DNA from: Moraxella caviae
GTDB lineage: Bacteria > Pseudomonadota > Gammaproteobacteria > Pseudomonadales > Moraxellaceae
NCBI RefSeq assembly: GCF_002014985.1
Contig: NZ_MUXU01000025.1
Coordinates: 5,862 to 69,861, forward strand
Length of the DNA: 64,000 bases
Reading direction: 5' to 3'
A model generated the notes under the pieces. It made no database searches, was not told the DNA's origin, and worked only from the letters and a program-made list of their open reading frames with translations. Shown piece by piece: positions 8,543 to 17,538 of this stretch. The translations under genes were made by a program, and so were the position numbers. The number at the start of each line of letters is the position of its first letter. Within the stretch, counting starts at the first letter, position 1.

Positions 8543-9638
8543 TCACAATCCCATCTTCAAACTTGCCACAATAAACTTATCCAAATCTCCATCTAGCACG
8601 GCTTGAGTGTTGGAGTTTTCAACGCCAGTGCGCAAATCCTTAATGCGTGAATCATCAAGCACATAAGAGCGAATTTGCGAGCCCCAGCCGATGTCAGATT
8701 TACTGTCTTCTAGGGCTTGCTGTTTTTCCATGCGTTTTTGCATTTCAAGCTCGTACAGCTTGGCACGCAGCATTTTCATCGCTGTGTCTTTGTTGGCGTG
8801 CTGACTGCGCTCATTTTGGCACGCCACCACCACACCCGTAGGCGCGTGGGTGATACGCACTGCAGAATCGGTGGTATTGACGTGCTGACCGCCTGCGCCG
8901 CTTGAGCGGTAAGTATCAATGCGCAAATCGGCAGGATTGATGTCAATTTCCACATTATCATCAATCTCAGGCGACACAAAAACAGCGGCAAATGACGTGT
9001 GGCGACCATTATTACTGTCAAATGGCGACTTACGCACAAGGCGGTGTACGCCAATCTCGGTGCGCAGCCAGCCAAAGGCATAATCGCCCTTAATCTCAAC
9101 GGTTGCCGACTTAATCCCCGCCACGCCGCCTTCAGACACTTCCATCACCTGCGCCTTAAAGCCCTTGCTTTCTGCCCAGCGTAGATACATTCGTAGCAGC
9201 ATTTGCGACCAATCTTGGGCTTCGGTGCCGCCAGAACCCGCCTGAATGTCCAGATAGCAGTTGTTTGCGTCCATCTCGCCACCAAACATACGCTTAAATT
9301 CCAAATCTTCCACTTTGGCTTTAGCGCTGTCAAGCTCGGCTTGCACATCGGTAAGCAGACTCTCGTCATCTTCTTCAACGGCAAGTTCTAGCATCGCCTC
9401 AGCATCTGCCAAACTTACGTCCAAGCCCTCAATCACACCGATGATACCATCTAGCACTGATTTTTCTTTAGAAATTTTGGTGGCAAGCTCAGGATTATTC
9501 CAGATTTCTGGGTTTTCCAGCTCCAAATTGACTTCTTCTAGACGTTCTTTTTTGCTATCAACGTCAAAGATACCTCCGAAGTTCATCGCCACGCGTGGCT
9601 AGGTCTTTGATTTGTTCTTGATAGATGGCAATTTCCAT
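8543..9638 (-). CDS. prfB: Peptide chain release factor 2, expressed by programmed +1 frameshift
   Basis: RF2 reads UAA and UGA stop codons and triggers peptide release at the ribosome. The gene is in two frames. A 24-codon opening segment begins at ATG 9638 and ends in the in-frame TGA at 9566-9564. After a +1 shift, the second frame supplies about 340 residues, giving about 364 aa, the normal RF2 length. The shift site is classic: an SD-like CGGAGG, then TAT CTT TGA C. The main part shows the SPF anticodon-like tripeptide (RKSPFDSN) and the universal GGQ loop (SGAGGQHVN). An ORF beginning at 9592 would miss the true N-terminus. Autoregulation by RF2 level follows from the known prfB mechanism. 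Confidence 0.95.
9564..9575 (-). promoter_or_regulatory. prfB: prfB programmed frameshift site
   Basis: Read on the minus strand: CGGAGG TAT CTT TGA C. The SD-like element sits three bases before the slippery CTT, and TGA is codon 25 of the zero frame. Low RF2 slows termination at TGA and favours the +1 slip to GAC. Confidence 0.93.
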
Positions 9639-9765
9639 GATGATACCCTTACATTTACAAATTACGAAAACTTCCTATTATAGCAAATTTCTTTTTCTGA
9701 TACATTTGCTTTATATTAAAATTAGCAATTTTTTATGAGTATAAACCCACTTTTAGATGGTCAAT

Positions 9766-9795
9766 AAAAATCCCACTTATTTTAAGCAGGATTTT
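9766..9795 (-). terminator. Terminator of WG-repeat gene
   Basis: On the minus strand, AAAATCCTGCTTA pairs with TAAGTGGGATTTT (two central mismatches or G-U pairs) around a 3-nt loop, with the T-rich tail continuing. Confidence 0.6.
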
Positions 9796-9819
9796 GCTAG
9801 GTTTAAGGTACGGTTATTT

Positions 9820-10656
9820 TTATTGAATTCGTCGCCCTTGTTTATCAATATAAAATTCTTGTCCGTTTTGTTCAACTCTTGCCAAACCTTCTGAAAAAGG
9901 CCAAGCATCATCATACCGCAATGGAATAACTACTTTTCCTGTTTTATCAATAAGACCATATTTGTCGTTTTGTTTAACTATTGCCAAACCTTCTGAAAAA
10001 TACCCAGCATCATCATACCGCAATGGAATAACTACTTTTCCTGTTTTATCAATAAAACCATCTTTGTCGTTTTGTCCAACTCTTGCCAAACCTTCTGAAA
10101 AATCATCAGCATAATCATACCGCAATGGAATAACTACTTTTCCTGTTTTATCAATAAAACCATATTTGCCGTTTTGTTTAACTCTTGCCAAACCTTCTGA
10201 AAAAGGCCAAGCAAAATCATACCGGAATGGAATAACTACTTTTCCTGTTTTATTAATAAAACCATATTTGTCGTTTTGTCTAACTTGTGCCAAACCTTCT
10301 GAAAAAGGCCAAGCATCATCATACCGCAATGGAATAACTACTTTTCCTGTTTTATCAATAAAACCATATTTATCAATAAAACCATGTTTGTCGTTTTGTC
10401 CCACTAACGCCAAACCTTCTGACAAATCATGAGCATAATCATACTGCAATAGAATAATTACTTTACCTGTTTTATCAATAAAACCACGTTTGCCGTTTTG
10501 TTCTACCCTTGCCAAACCTTCTTCTAGGCAACCTACATACTCATACCCACTAACCTGCGGTTTTACACAGTCATCAGCCCATGCAGTCTGACCGACCAAA
10601 GCTAATCCTGCCACAGCGACCGCCATACCAAGTTTTTTGATGTTAAAAATTTTCAT
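9820..10656 (-). CDS. Exported WG (KWG) repeat protein
   Basis: A 278-aa protein with a signal peptide (KK, then a hydrophobic run ending AWA-DD near residue 27), so probably periplasmic or surface-associated. The rest is about 6.7 copies of a 34-residue WG/KWG repeat of the form EGLARVxQNxKxGFIDKTGKVVIPxRYDxAxxFS. The second copy carries a 6-residue internal duplication (KYGFID). At DNA level the repeats are 102 bp and nearly identical, so copy number could change by slippage or recombination. A good SD (TAAGGAG) precedes the ATG. WG-repeat proteins are thought to mediate binding; no enzyme motif is present and the partner is unknown. Confidence 0.85.
   Translation of the reverse strand: MKIFNIKKLGMAVAVAGLALVGQTAWADDCVKPQVSGYEYVGCLEEGLARVEQNGKRGFIDKTGKVIILLQYDYAHDLSEGLALVGQNDKHGFIDKYGFIDKTGKVVIPLRYDDAWPFSEGLAQVRQNDKYGFINKTGKVVIPFRYDFAWPFSEGLARVKQNGKYGFIDKTGKVVIPLRYDYADDFSEGLARVGQNDKDGFIDKTGKVVIPLRYDDAGYFSEGLAIVKQNDKYGLIDKTGKVVIPLRYDDAWPFSEGLARVEQNGQEFYIDKQGRRIQ
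9870..10540 (-). repeat. 102-bp coding tandem repeats
   Basis: Near-identical 102-bp units encode the WG repeats; the phrase GCCAAACCTTCTGA (plus strand) recurs about every 102 bp, for example near 9880 and 9983. One unit is 18 bp longer because of an internal duplication near 10361-10390. Confidence 0.85.
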
Positions 10657-10725
10657 AAAATCTCCTTACCAATTATGTGAAAAGCATCGTTATTATATCT
10701 CAAAAAATGATGATGTAACGCCCTT

Positions 10726-11508
10726 TTATTTAACAACCCTAATATGCTCCACCACCATCTCCCCACATTTATTCATCATAAAATCCACGTCCACCGCCTT
10801 ATATCGCATGGTAGAGACGATGTCGGTTTCGTGTTGGCGATAAGCAGGACGTGGGTCTTGGGCGATTAAATCAGCGATGATTTGTTGGGTGTTTTCATCA
10901 ATGCCAAGCGTCTGGCAAGCGGTTTTTGCACGCTCATCAAAGCGCACCGATTTGACGGCAGGCGTGCTTATCTCACCGCTCACTGCCGCAGGTACGCTGT
11001 CAGCATAGGGCAAATACGGCTTAATATCAATGATGGGCGTACCGTCAATAAAATCTGCGCCTGTGATATTTAAAACCACTTTATTATCAATCACTTGCAC
11101 GCCTTCAAGTGCTACCACCGACAAACCCAGCGCAGACGGACGATACATACTGCGCGTGGCAAAAACGCCCAATTTCTCGTTACCGCCTAAGCGTGGCGGA
11201 CGCACTTGCGGACGAAAATTCGCCTGCGCTTTATTGTGATGAAATTGCCAAAATACCCACAAATGGCTGTAATTTTCAATGCCCACAAACGCATCTTTGG
11301 TGTCAAATGGCGGCACAAATTCAATGTGGCTTGGCAATGCCACAAGATTGGGCTGGCGCGGCGCACCAAATTTTTGCCCCAGTGGCGAGCGATGATAACC
11401 GATAATTGGCACGCTGATCTGCGTTTGCAAATTTTGCGGTGGGTTTGGTTCTTGCGTTTGGCTTAGCGAATTGTGGCTGGATTTTGAGCTAAAATCAGGA
11501 TTGTTCAT
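10726..11508 (-). CDS. trmO: tRNA (N6-threonylcarbamoyladenosine-37)-N6-methyltransferase
   Basis: TrmO (TsaA, YaeB family) methylates t6A37 in a subset of tRNAs, using SAM. After a Ser/Gln/Pro-rich N-terminal extension of about 32 residues, the core follows: IGYHRSPLGQKFGAPRQPN, YSHLWVFWQFH, RPQVRPPRLGG, GVFATRSMYRPSALGLS, DGTPIIDIKPYLPYAD and the C-terminal AQDPRPAYRQ. These match the family along its length. The extension has no evident function, and the true start could be further in, since no strong SD precedes 11508. It is transcribed away from fpr. Confidence 0.92.
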   Translation of the reverse strand: MNNPDFSSKSSHNSLSQTQEPNPPQNLQTQISVPIIGYHRSPLGQKFGAPRQPNLVALPSHIEFVPPFDTKDAFVGIENYSHLWVFWQFHHNKAQANFRPQVRPPRLGGNEKLGVFATRSMYRPSALGLSVVALEGVQVIDNKVVLNITGADFIDGTPIIDIKPYLPYADSVPAAVSGEISTPAVKSVRFDERAKTACQTLGIDENTQQIIADLIAQDPRPAYRQHETDIVSTMRYKAVDVDFMMNKCGEMVVEHIRVVK

Positions 11509-11680
11509 GGCGTTTTTGTGTTGTTTATGCTAAAATTTGCGGTCGTTATTCCAAAATTTTCCTAAAAGTTTTGGCGAAATGTCGTTATTATACCCAAAAT
11601 TTGTTATTATACAATTTTAAGAACCATTATCATTACCGTGTTGCACGGCTTTTCTTATCATCGTTTTTAGTGGATTTGTC

Positions 11681-12454
11681 ATGTCAAAATTCATCACCGA
11701 AACCGTAACTTACGTTCACCACTGGACGGACAGCCTTTTCACCATCAAAACCACACGAAGCGACAGCCTGCGCTTTCGCAACGGTGAATTTGCCATGATT
11801 GGTCTGATGGTGGACGGCAAACCTTTGGTGCGCGCCTACTCCATCGCCAGCCCAAACTATGCCGAAGAGCTGGAATTTTACTCCATCAAAGTGCAAGACG
11901 GCCCTTTGACTTCTCGCTTGCAGCACATTAAAGTTGGCGATGAACTACTGGTCAGCAAAAAACCGACAGGCACGCTGGTGCTGGACGACCTACTGCCCGG
12001 CAAGCACCTGTACATGCTGGCAACTGGTACAGGTCTTGCGCCATTTTTGGCATTGAGCCGCGACCCTGAAGTGTACGAGCGCTTTGATAAGGTGATTTTG
12101 GTGCATGGCGTGCGTCATGTGGAAGATTTGGCGTATCGTGAAATGTTTGAAAACGAGCTGCCAAACGATGAAATCTTTGGCGAATGGGTGCGCGAAAAAT
12201 TCATCTACTACCCAACCGTTACTCGTGACGAATTTAAAAACACCGGCCGTGTAACCGACCTGCTAAAATCTGGCAAACTCTTTGAAGACATTGGCTTGCC
12301 GCCGATGAACAAAGACGATGACCGTGTGATGATTTGCGGCTCAATGGCGATGAATGCCGACACTTGTGCGATTTTGGACGAGTTTGGCTTGACGGTATCG
12401 CCACGCATGGGCGTACCTGCCGACTATGTGGTAGAGCGTGCGTTTGTGGGTTGA
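11681..12454 (+). CDS. fpr: Ferredoxin--NADP reductase
   Basis: A 257-aa FAD flavoenzyme of the bacterial (subclass I) ferredoxin/flavodoxin-NADP reductase type, moving electrons between NADPH and ferredoxin or flavodoxin in the cytoplasm, often for oxidative stress or Fe-S assembly. FAD-binding residues are RAYSIASPN near 49, and the pyrophosphate-binding stretch is KPTGTLVLDDL near 92. The NADP domain has LATGTGLAPF near 110, a VHGVRH strand near 142 and MICGSMAMN near 214, and the protein ends VERAFVG, typical of this subclass. It is single, between divergent trmO and a convergent HIT gene, and ends at a clear terminator. Confidence 0.92.
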   Translation: MSKFITETVTYVHHWTDSLFTIKTTRSDSLRFRNGEFAMIGLMVDGKPLVRAYSIASPNYAEELEFYSIKVQDGPLTSRLQHIKVGDELLVSKKPTGTLVLDDLLPGKHLYMLATGTGLAPFLALSRDPEVYERFDKVILVHGVRHVEDLAYREMFENELPNDEIFGEWVREKFIYYPTVTRDEFKNTGRVTDLLKSGKLFEDIGLPPMNKDDDRVMICGSMAMNADTCAILDEFGLTVSPRMGVPADYVVERAFVG

Positions 12455-12521
12455 TTTACCGCAAAATTCTGCCAAATGGATTGAGTTACTTTTTATCAAT
12501 TTATCGGCAAATATACAAAAC

Positions 12522-12559
12522 AAAACCGCTTATTCTTTTTAAGAGTAAGCGGTTTTTTG
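12522..12559 (+). terminator. Rho-independent terminator after fpr
   Basis: AAAACCGCTTATTCTT (12522-12537) pairs with AAGAGTAAGCGGTTTT (12541-12556), one mismatch, followed by T residues. The A-rich left side lets it serve the convergent HIT gene as well. Confidence 0.8.
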
Positions 12560-12661
12560 GTTTTGGCTTGAGTTTTAGTTGCGGTTGTAAAATCTTGGGC
12601 GGTTTTTGCAATTAAAATCGCAATTTTCAATCAATTTTCCACCGCAACTTACAAAGCACAA

Positions 12662-13078
12662 TCACGCAATCGCTGCACGCAATTTTTGCGCCAGCTGTGC
12701 CAATTCGTCAGCGTCCGCCATGCCGTCAGCGTGTTTGCCAAGCTCGTGAATGTGCGTTGGGATTAGGTGCATATGGTAGTGAAACACGCTTTGCCCTGCA
12801 TCTTGGTGGTTCAGCTGCATTTGCACCACGCCTTGCACACCCAGCACCGCACGCTGCGCCGCCATCACTTTTTGCGCCGTTTTAAACACCGCGCACGCAT
12901 ATTCGCACGGCAAATCGCTCAGCTCCACCGCTTCGCATTTTGGAATCACCAGCACATGACCGCTCGCTTGGGGCATCACGTCCATAAAAGCAAGCGTTTT
13001 TTCGTCCTCATAAACCTTATGGCTGCCAATCTCGCCACGCAAAATCTTGGCAAAAATGTTGTTATTGTCATAAGTCAT
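12662..13078 (-). CDS. HIT family protein (histidine-triad nucleotide hydrolase)
   Basis: A 138-aa cytoplasmic HIT-fold protein, likely to hydrolyse or transfer nucleotidyl groups. The start is well supported by AAGGAAATC upstream. It shows the N-terminal family signature IFAKILRGEI, the phosphate-binding stretch GHVLVIPK near 40, LNHQDAGQSVFHYHMHLIP with the His triad HYHMH near 101, and an alpha-helical tail. The length is standard for bacterial HIT proteins of the Hit/HinT group. Its physiological substrate cannot be read from the sequence. Confidence 0.9.
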   Translation of the reverse strand: MTYDNNNIFAKILRGEIGSHKVYEDEKTLAFMDVMPQASGHVLVIPKCEAVELSDLPCEYACAVFKTAQKVMAAQRAVLGVQGVVQMQLNHQDAGQSVFHYHMHLIPTHIHELGKHADGMADADELAQLAQKLRAAIA

Positions 13079-13381
13079 CGTGATTTCCTTTTGGTTGATG
13101 ATGAGTTTGAATAAAGGTTTGTTTTTAAATGAAAGTTAAACCGCCAATCATTTGAAATTTTAGCGCTTTACGGCTTAAAATTGGCTTAATTTTTGATATT
13201 TTAAGCATTTTCACACAATTTTTCTACACAATTTGCGCAAAAAATTTGGTATAGTAAAGCAAATTTATCAGCATGGTGATTTATGAGCTGTACAATTTAT
13301 ATCTATGTAATTTGTACCCACGACAAATTTCGCCAATGATAAATTCACACCCTTAAACCAAACACCACTCAAGACCATTTC
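13079..13381. other. AT-rich divergent intergenic region
   Basis: About 300 bp between the divergent HIT and unknown genes. It is AT-rich with runs such as TTTTAGCGC and TATAGTAAAG that could contain promoters for both. I see no RNA gene or clear hairpin. Confidence 0.5.
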
Positions 13382-14029
13382 ATGACTGCCCGTACTTTTG
13401 TTTTACAAGATTTGCTTTGCGATGACAGCCTGCCTTGGCGTGTGCATAACGTCAAATTGGAAAAAATCATCTGCGAAAAAGATTTGCCGATGATGTTTTT
13501 GGCGCATTATGACCGCCTGCCAGACGACATCAAAGCGCAAAAACCGCTGGATTTGCCCATGCTTAAAATCATGAACGAAAAAGTCAGCGCAGCGCAAGCC
13601 TGTCAGATTTTGGGCTTACCACAAGGGGCGATTGCGCCTGCTTTGCACGTCAAAATCTCTGGCACGACCGTCATCGTCTGCGACAGCCTACCTTTGGCGC
13701 TGCATTTGCAATTCACCAACACCGCCAAAGACAGCCAAGCCTGCCACCAAGACGCACAAACCGCTCTAGAAAACGAAGCGCGCAGATTTTTATTCGCAGG
13801 CAACGTGCATGTGCTGCACAAAAACCCCAAAATTCGCCTGCACAGCACGGATTTATCCGAACACAGCTTCACCGTTGAGCCACAAGCTGGCTACACACGC
13901 CTGCCAAACAGCCATGCGCTCGCCACCACGCACACGCTAAACACCCTAAAAGACACCACGCCCAACGCCTTAAAATTCCTACAAGACGCCATCGTAGATA
14001 AGGTGATGGCGAGCTTTTTTGGGGAGTGA
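13382..14029 (+). CDS. Unknown conserved-looking protein
   Basis: A 215-aa soluble protein of no family I recognise. It has no signal peptide or transmembrane helix. The middle carries a hydrophobic strand pattern (HVKISGTTVIVCDSLPLALHLQF near 90-112), and the N-terminal half holds several Cys and acidic residues. Codon use and GC resemble neighbouring housekeeping genes, supporting a real gene. The start at 13382 lacks a strong SD. It is followed by the right repeat cluster and stands alone. Members of Moraxellaceae often carry such lineage-specific proteins, but that is general knowledge, not evidence for function. Confidence 0.65.
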   Translation: MTARTFVLQDLLCDDSLPWRVHNVKLEKIICEKDLPMMFLAHYDRLPDDIKAQKPLDLPMLKIMNEKVSAAQACQILGLPQGAIAPALHVKISGTTVIVCDSLPLALHLQFTNTAKDSQACHQDAQTALENEARRFLFAGNVHVLHKNPKIRLHSTDLSEHSFTVEPQAGYTRLPNSHALATTHTLNTLKDTTPNALKFLQDAIVDKVMASFFGE

Positions 14030-14039
14030 ATGAATGATG

Positions 14040-14420
14040 TGAGAGTGTTGTTTTTAGGGTTTGTGGGTTGGGTTGGTAGTAATTTGTCGGTTGGATTGAG
14101 TATAAAAAACTAATAAATTCAAATAGTTGCCTTGAGTTGTGTTGGGCTGTCGCTAACCCAACTTACGAATGCCATTGCCAGACCAGCCTACACCCCTGCC
14201 TGAGCTGAACATACCCTGCCGTTCGCCCTGAGCTTGTCAAAGGGTGAACGTGGTAGCGATTTAGGTTTGGTAAAGGCTTAAACTAGCAAAGATTTAAACC
14301 AAAAAACCGTCCATGGTTCGACAGGCTCACCACGAACGGTTTTTATGTTCATCACAAACAAAATTTTTGATAAAATTTTTGTTCGCCTTGAGCTTGTTAA
14401 AGGGCTGCGGCTTAGCCTGC
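14040..14420. repeat. Right intergenic repeat cluster C'-B'-A'
   Basis: The 537-bp gap before truC has no plausible gene. It holds C' (14154-14169 is an exact reverse complement of 5705-5720), B' at 14225-14244 (19 of 20 identical to the reverse complement of 5651-5670) and A' at 14302-14344 (about 40 of 43 identical to the reverse complement of 5583-5625). A further partial B-type copy (GTTCGCCTTGAGCTTGTTAA) is at 14380-14399. Confidence 0.85.
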
Positions 14421-14566
14421 AAGTTGGGCTAAATGAAGCAAAGTTCAACGTTTTGGACTGTGTTTGTCTTATAAAATGCTGGATTGCGCCATCACCAATC
14501 CAACTTGTGCACTTAAAACCCAAACAATGACTTGAGCCATTTGGCGGCACTCTACATAAACACCCA

Positions 14567-15331
14567 TCAAAGCAAACGCTGCAAATCCTGCGCCCACGCC
14601 TGCCAACCAAACGCCTTCATCACCGCCATAAAATCATCGTCCAGCGGCGCAAAAACTTGCACCGCACTTCCATCAATCAGCGACTCAAACCCAAGTGCGT
14701 GCGCATGAAGCAGCAGCCGACTTACGCCCGTATGCGCCAGCACTGCCTTATTTTGCGCAGTGTCGCCATGCGTGGTGTCGCCCACGATGGGGTGAAAAAT
14801 GTGCGTCATGTGCCGCCTAAGCTGATGCTTACGCCCTGTGATTGGCGTAAGGCGCATGAGCGAATAGCGCGCAGTCGAATAACGTACCGCCGCCACAAAC
14901 GGCATTTCCACCGTTGCCAAGCATTCATAATCGGTCAGCGCAGGTTTGGCAGCTTTATTTGGGTCGGCAAATTTATCGGCGATTTTATCCAATTTTGGCT
15001 TGAGCGCATAATCAATCCGCCTTTTGCCAAGCTGTTTTTGCGCATCCAGCACATAGCCACGCACCACCGCCACATAAGATTTTTGCACCTTGTGCGCTTC
15101 AAATTGCATGGAAAGCGCACGTGCAGAATCACTATCTTTGGCAAATAAGAGCGCCCCAGAAGTCGGACGATCCAGCCTGTGCACAGGATAAACGTGCTGA
15201 CCGAGCTGATCGCGCAGCGTCTGCATGACAAATTGCGTCTCGTGTTTATCAAGCCACGAGCGATGCACAAGCATACCTGCTGGCTTATTTACCACCACGC
15301 AAGTTTCATCTTGGTATAAAATGGATAACAT
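14567..15331 (-). CDS. truC: tRNA pseudouridine(65) synthase
   Basis: A 254-aa RluA-family pseudouridine synthase, best matched to TruC, which modifies U65 in tRNA. It starts MLSILYQDE with NKPAGMLVHRSW, and the catalytic motif HRLDRPTSG near residue 52 carries the active-site Asp. The TruC-specific middle (KLDKIADKFADPNKAAKPA, then TDYECLATVEMPF) and TGRKHQLRRHM near 167 are present. It lacks an N-terminal S4 domain, as expected for TruC. It is the last of a minus-strand run with holB, separated by about 180 bp. Confidence 0.92.
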   Translation of the reverse strand: MLSILYQDETCVVVNKPAGMLVHRSWLDKHETQFVMQTLRDQLGQHVYPVHRLDRPTSGALLFAKDSDSARALSMQFEAHKVQKSYVAVVRGYVLDAQKQLGKRRIDYALKPKLDKIADKFADPNKAAKPALTDYECLATVEMPFVAAVRYSTARYSLMRLTPITGRKHQLRRHMTHIFHPIVGDTTHGDTAQNKAVLAHTGVSRLLLHAHALGFESLIDGSAVQVFAPLDDDFMAVMKAFGWQAWAQDLQRLL

Positions 15332-15510
15332 TTGGTTATGAATTGGTAAAGTTGAAAAGGTGTGAGAATAGGTGTAAAAATTGGTGCGAATTTACCGAAA
15401 ATTTTTCATCAATTCAAATTTTTCGCAAATTCAACGCACATTCAAAATAAATGCGATGATAAATTTGGCAAACTTACGCTTGATAATCCCAGCCGATATA
15501 ATTTGGCAAC

Positions 15511-16644
15511 TTAACCCGCCTGCCCTGCCAGCACCGACATCAGCGCATCGTAGGCGAATTTTTCTTGTACGTTTTGAGTGGTGGCGATGGCGGTGTCGTT
15601 TAGCTGATTAAGCATGGCATCAAAATCGGCTGTCGCAAGCGATGGTACGCTCGCCAAGGTGTCCGCCACTGACAAATCTGTGTGCAAACTTGGCAAACCC
15701 AACCCCATACGCCACAAATCCAGCAGCATGACACGGCTAAGCATACAAAACTGCGCAAGCGTCAGCTCGCCTTGCCAATAATCGCTTGCCGCCATCACCG
15801 AACGCCTACCCGTACGCAATGCTGCCAAAGTCTTCAGCCAAGTGCCACGATGAGCAAACCACGCCTGCTGCGGTAAATCTGCCGCCACCAAAGGTGCGCC
15901 GTCCGCCAACGCCAAAAGCATTTTAGCACGCACCTGCCAATCATTAGCATTATTCAGGCTATCATTTACCAGAATATTTTTTAAAAATTCTAAAGAATAT
16001 CGCTCGTCAATCTGCTCAAGTGGCAAGGCTTGCACACGGCTTTTGATGGTAGGTAAAAGCCTGCTGACATGGTCGGTGATGAGCAGCAAATGCACGCCTG
16101 AACGCGGCTCTTCTAAAGTTTTTAAGAGCGCATTTGCCGCAGCGATGGTGAGCGTATCCGCATAATCCAGCACGATAACACGCTCGCCCTTGCCTTTGCT
16201 GTGGCTATATTCTTGTACGTTGCGAATGTCGTCAATTTTAATGCTGCGCTCAAATTTTTGGGCGCTGTCATCATCAGATTTTGGCAATACCAACACATCT
16301 GGGTGCGTGCCAGCTTTTAGCCAAGTGCAGCTCTCGCAATGCCCACAGGCGAATTGTGCAGGTAAATTTGACTGAGTATCCAGCGAATCATCAGACGAAT
16401 TATCAGCCGTCCCAGCAAACTTATTTTCACACAAAAGCCACGCCACAAACCGCCACACAAACGCACGCTTGCCAATACCAGCCATGCCAGCTGCCAGCAT
16501 GGCGTGCGGCAATCTGCCCTGCTGATACTGCGTGATCAGCTGCGCCCATGCGTCATCTTGCCAAGCGTATTTGGTGGCAAACGCACTGTCATCAAAGACG
16601 GTTTGCGCTTTGATTTGCTCGCTTTGTTGGTCGGAATTTGGCAT
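15511..16644 (-). CDS. holB: DNA polymerase III subunit delta'
   Basis: A 377-aa clamp-loader subunit. It belongs to the gamma-complex that loads the beta sliding clamp. AAA-like features are the degenerate P-loop AAGMAGIGKRAF near 50, a zinc site ACGHCESC near 98 with an earlier Cys, the sensor region VIVLDYADTLTIAAANALLKTLEEP near 155-180, and the SRLLPTIKSR (SRC-like) motif near 197. The C-terminal helical collar is diverged. Delta' itself does not hydrolyse ATP, matching the imperfect P-loop. The gene lies upstream of truC and downstream of kdsB on the same strand. Confidence 0.9.
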   Translation of the reverse strand: MPNSDQQSEQIKAQTVFDDSAFATKYAWQDDAWAQLITQYQQGRLPHAMLAAGMAGIGKRAFVWRFVAWLLCENKFAGTADNSSDDSLDTQSNLPAQFACGHCESCTWLKAGTHPDVLVLPKSDDDSAQKFERSIKIDDIRNVQEYSHSKGKGERVIVLDYADTLTIAAANALLKTLEEPRSGVHLLLITDHVSRLLPTIKSRVQALPLEQIDERYSLEFLKNILVNDSLNNANDWQVRAKMLLALADGAPLVAADLPQQAWFAHRGTWLKTLAALRTGRRSVMAASDYWQGELTLAQFCMLSRVMLLDLWRMGLGLPSLHTDLSVADTLASVPSLATADFDAMLNQLNDTAIATTQNVQEKFAYDALMSVLAGQAG

Positions 16645-16717
16645 AACTTAACTTGACAATACAACCTAAACAAATGGCTGAATTTCACCTACTTAAAATT
16701 TTATCATTTAGAAAAAC

Positions 16718-17473
16718 TTAAAAAGACAGCCACTCATCAAGCGGCATGGCGTTCAGTCTTGCTAAATCTTCTGGCGTGTCCACACCCAAAGGCAGCGTTG
16801 TGCTTGCCACATCAATCGCAATGCGCTCACCGTTTTCCAGCATTCTTAGCTGCTCTAGGCTTTCTAGTTGCTCAAGCGTGCCTTGTTGCCATGCGCTAAA
16901 TGCCTTGAGCGCACGCACTCGGTAGGCGTACAGTCCCAAATGACGATAGGCATATTGATTGGGTGTGGATTGATTGTCTCGGTCGTGCGGAATGGGTGCA
17001 CGGCTAAAATACAGCGCCTGCTGTCCTGCCTTGACGACTTTTACTACCGATGTTTTATGAAAATCTTCTGTATTATCAATGGCTTCGCACAAAGTTGCCA
17101 TCGCACAGTCAGGGTTTGCCACCAGCAAATCACGCACTTGCAATAAAAGCTCAGGCGGTACAAGCGGCTCATCACCTTGCATATTTACCACGATGTCATC
17201 GTCCGCCAATGCTAAAATGTCTGCCGCCTGCGCCAATCTGTCCGTGCCAGATGGCTGCTCATCCGTCATCACGGTACGCACGCCTGCTTGCTCGCACACC
17301 TGTGCAATGCGTGCATCGTCTGTCGCCACGCACACGCTGTCGGCAAAAGTTGCGCGCGCCGCCTTCTCCGCCGTCCACAAAATCATCGGCTTGCCATGAA
17401 TCTCAAGCAGCGGCTTGGCTGGCAAGCGAGTGGATTTATAGCGCGCTGGGATAATGATGTGGGTTTTGCTCAT
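16718..17473 (-). CDS. kdsB: 3-deoxy-manno-octulosonate cytidylyltransferase
   Basis: A 251-aa CMP-Kdo synthetase, which activates Kdo with CTP for the lipopolysaccharide inner core. It shows the nucleotide-binding N-terminus [16 protein letters not shown], the metal-binding NMQGDEPL near 99, [12 protein letters not shown] near 154, the HLGLYAYR strand near 174 and the final [15 protein letters not shown] good SD (AGGAATT) precedes the ATG. With lpxK and msbA two and three genes upstream on the same strand, it belongs to an envelope-building neighbourhood, although the BASS transporter lies between. Confidence 0.95.
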   Translation of the reverse strand: MSKTHIIIPARYKSTRLPAKPLLEIHGKPMILWTAEKAARATFADSVCVATDDARIAQVCEQAGVRTVMTDEQPSGTDRLAQAADILALADDDIVVNMQGDEPLVPPELLLQVRDLLVANPDCAMATLCEAIDNTEDFHKTSVVKVVKAGQQALYFSRAPIPHDRDNQSTPNQYAYRHLGLYAYRVRALKAFSAWQQGTLEQLESLEQLRMLENGERIAIDVASTTLPLGVDTPEDLARLNAMPLDEWLSF

Positions 17474-17538
17474 GGTGAATTCCTAAGTTAAGATAATTTT
17501 GTAAGATTTTGCTGATTTTTATCAAAATTACGATGAAT

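Noticed and set aside
8776..9384. Large antisense frames across prfB
   Set aside because: They are frame shadows of a highly conserved gene with no independent signals.
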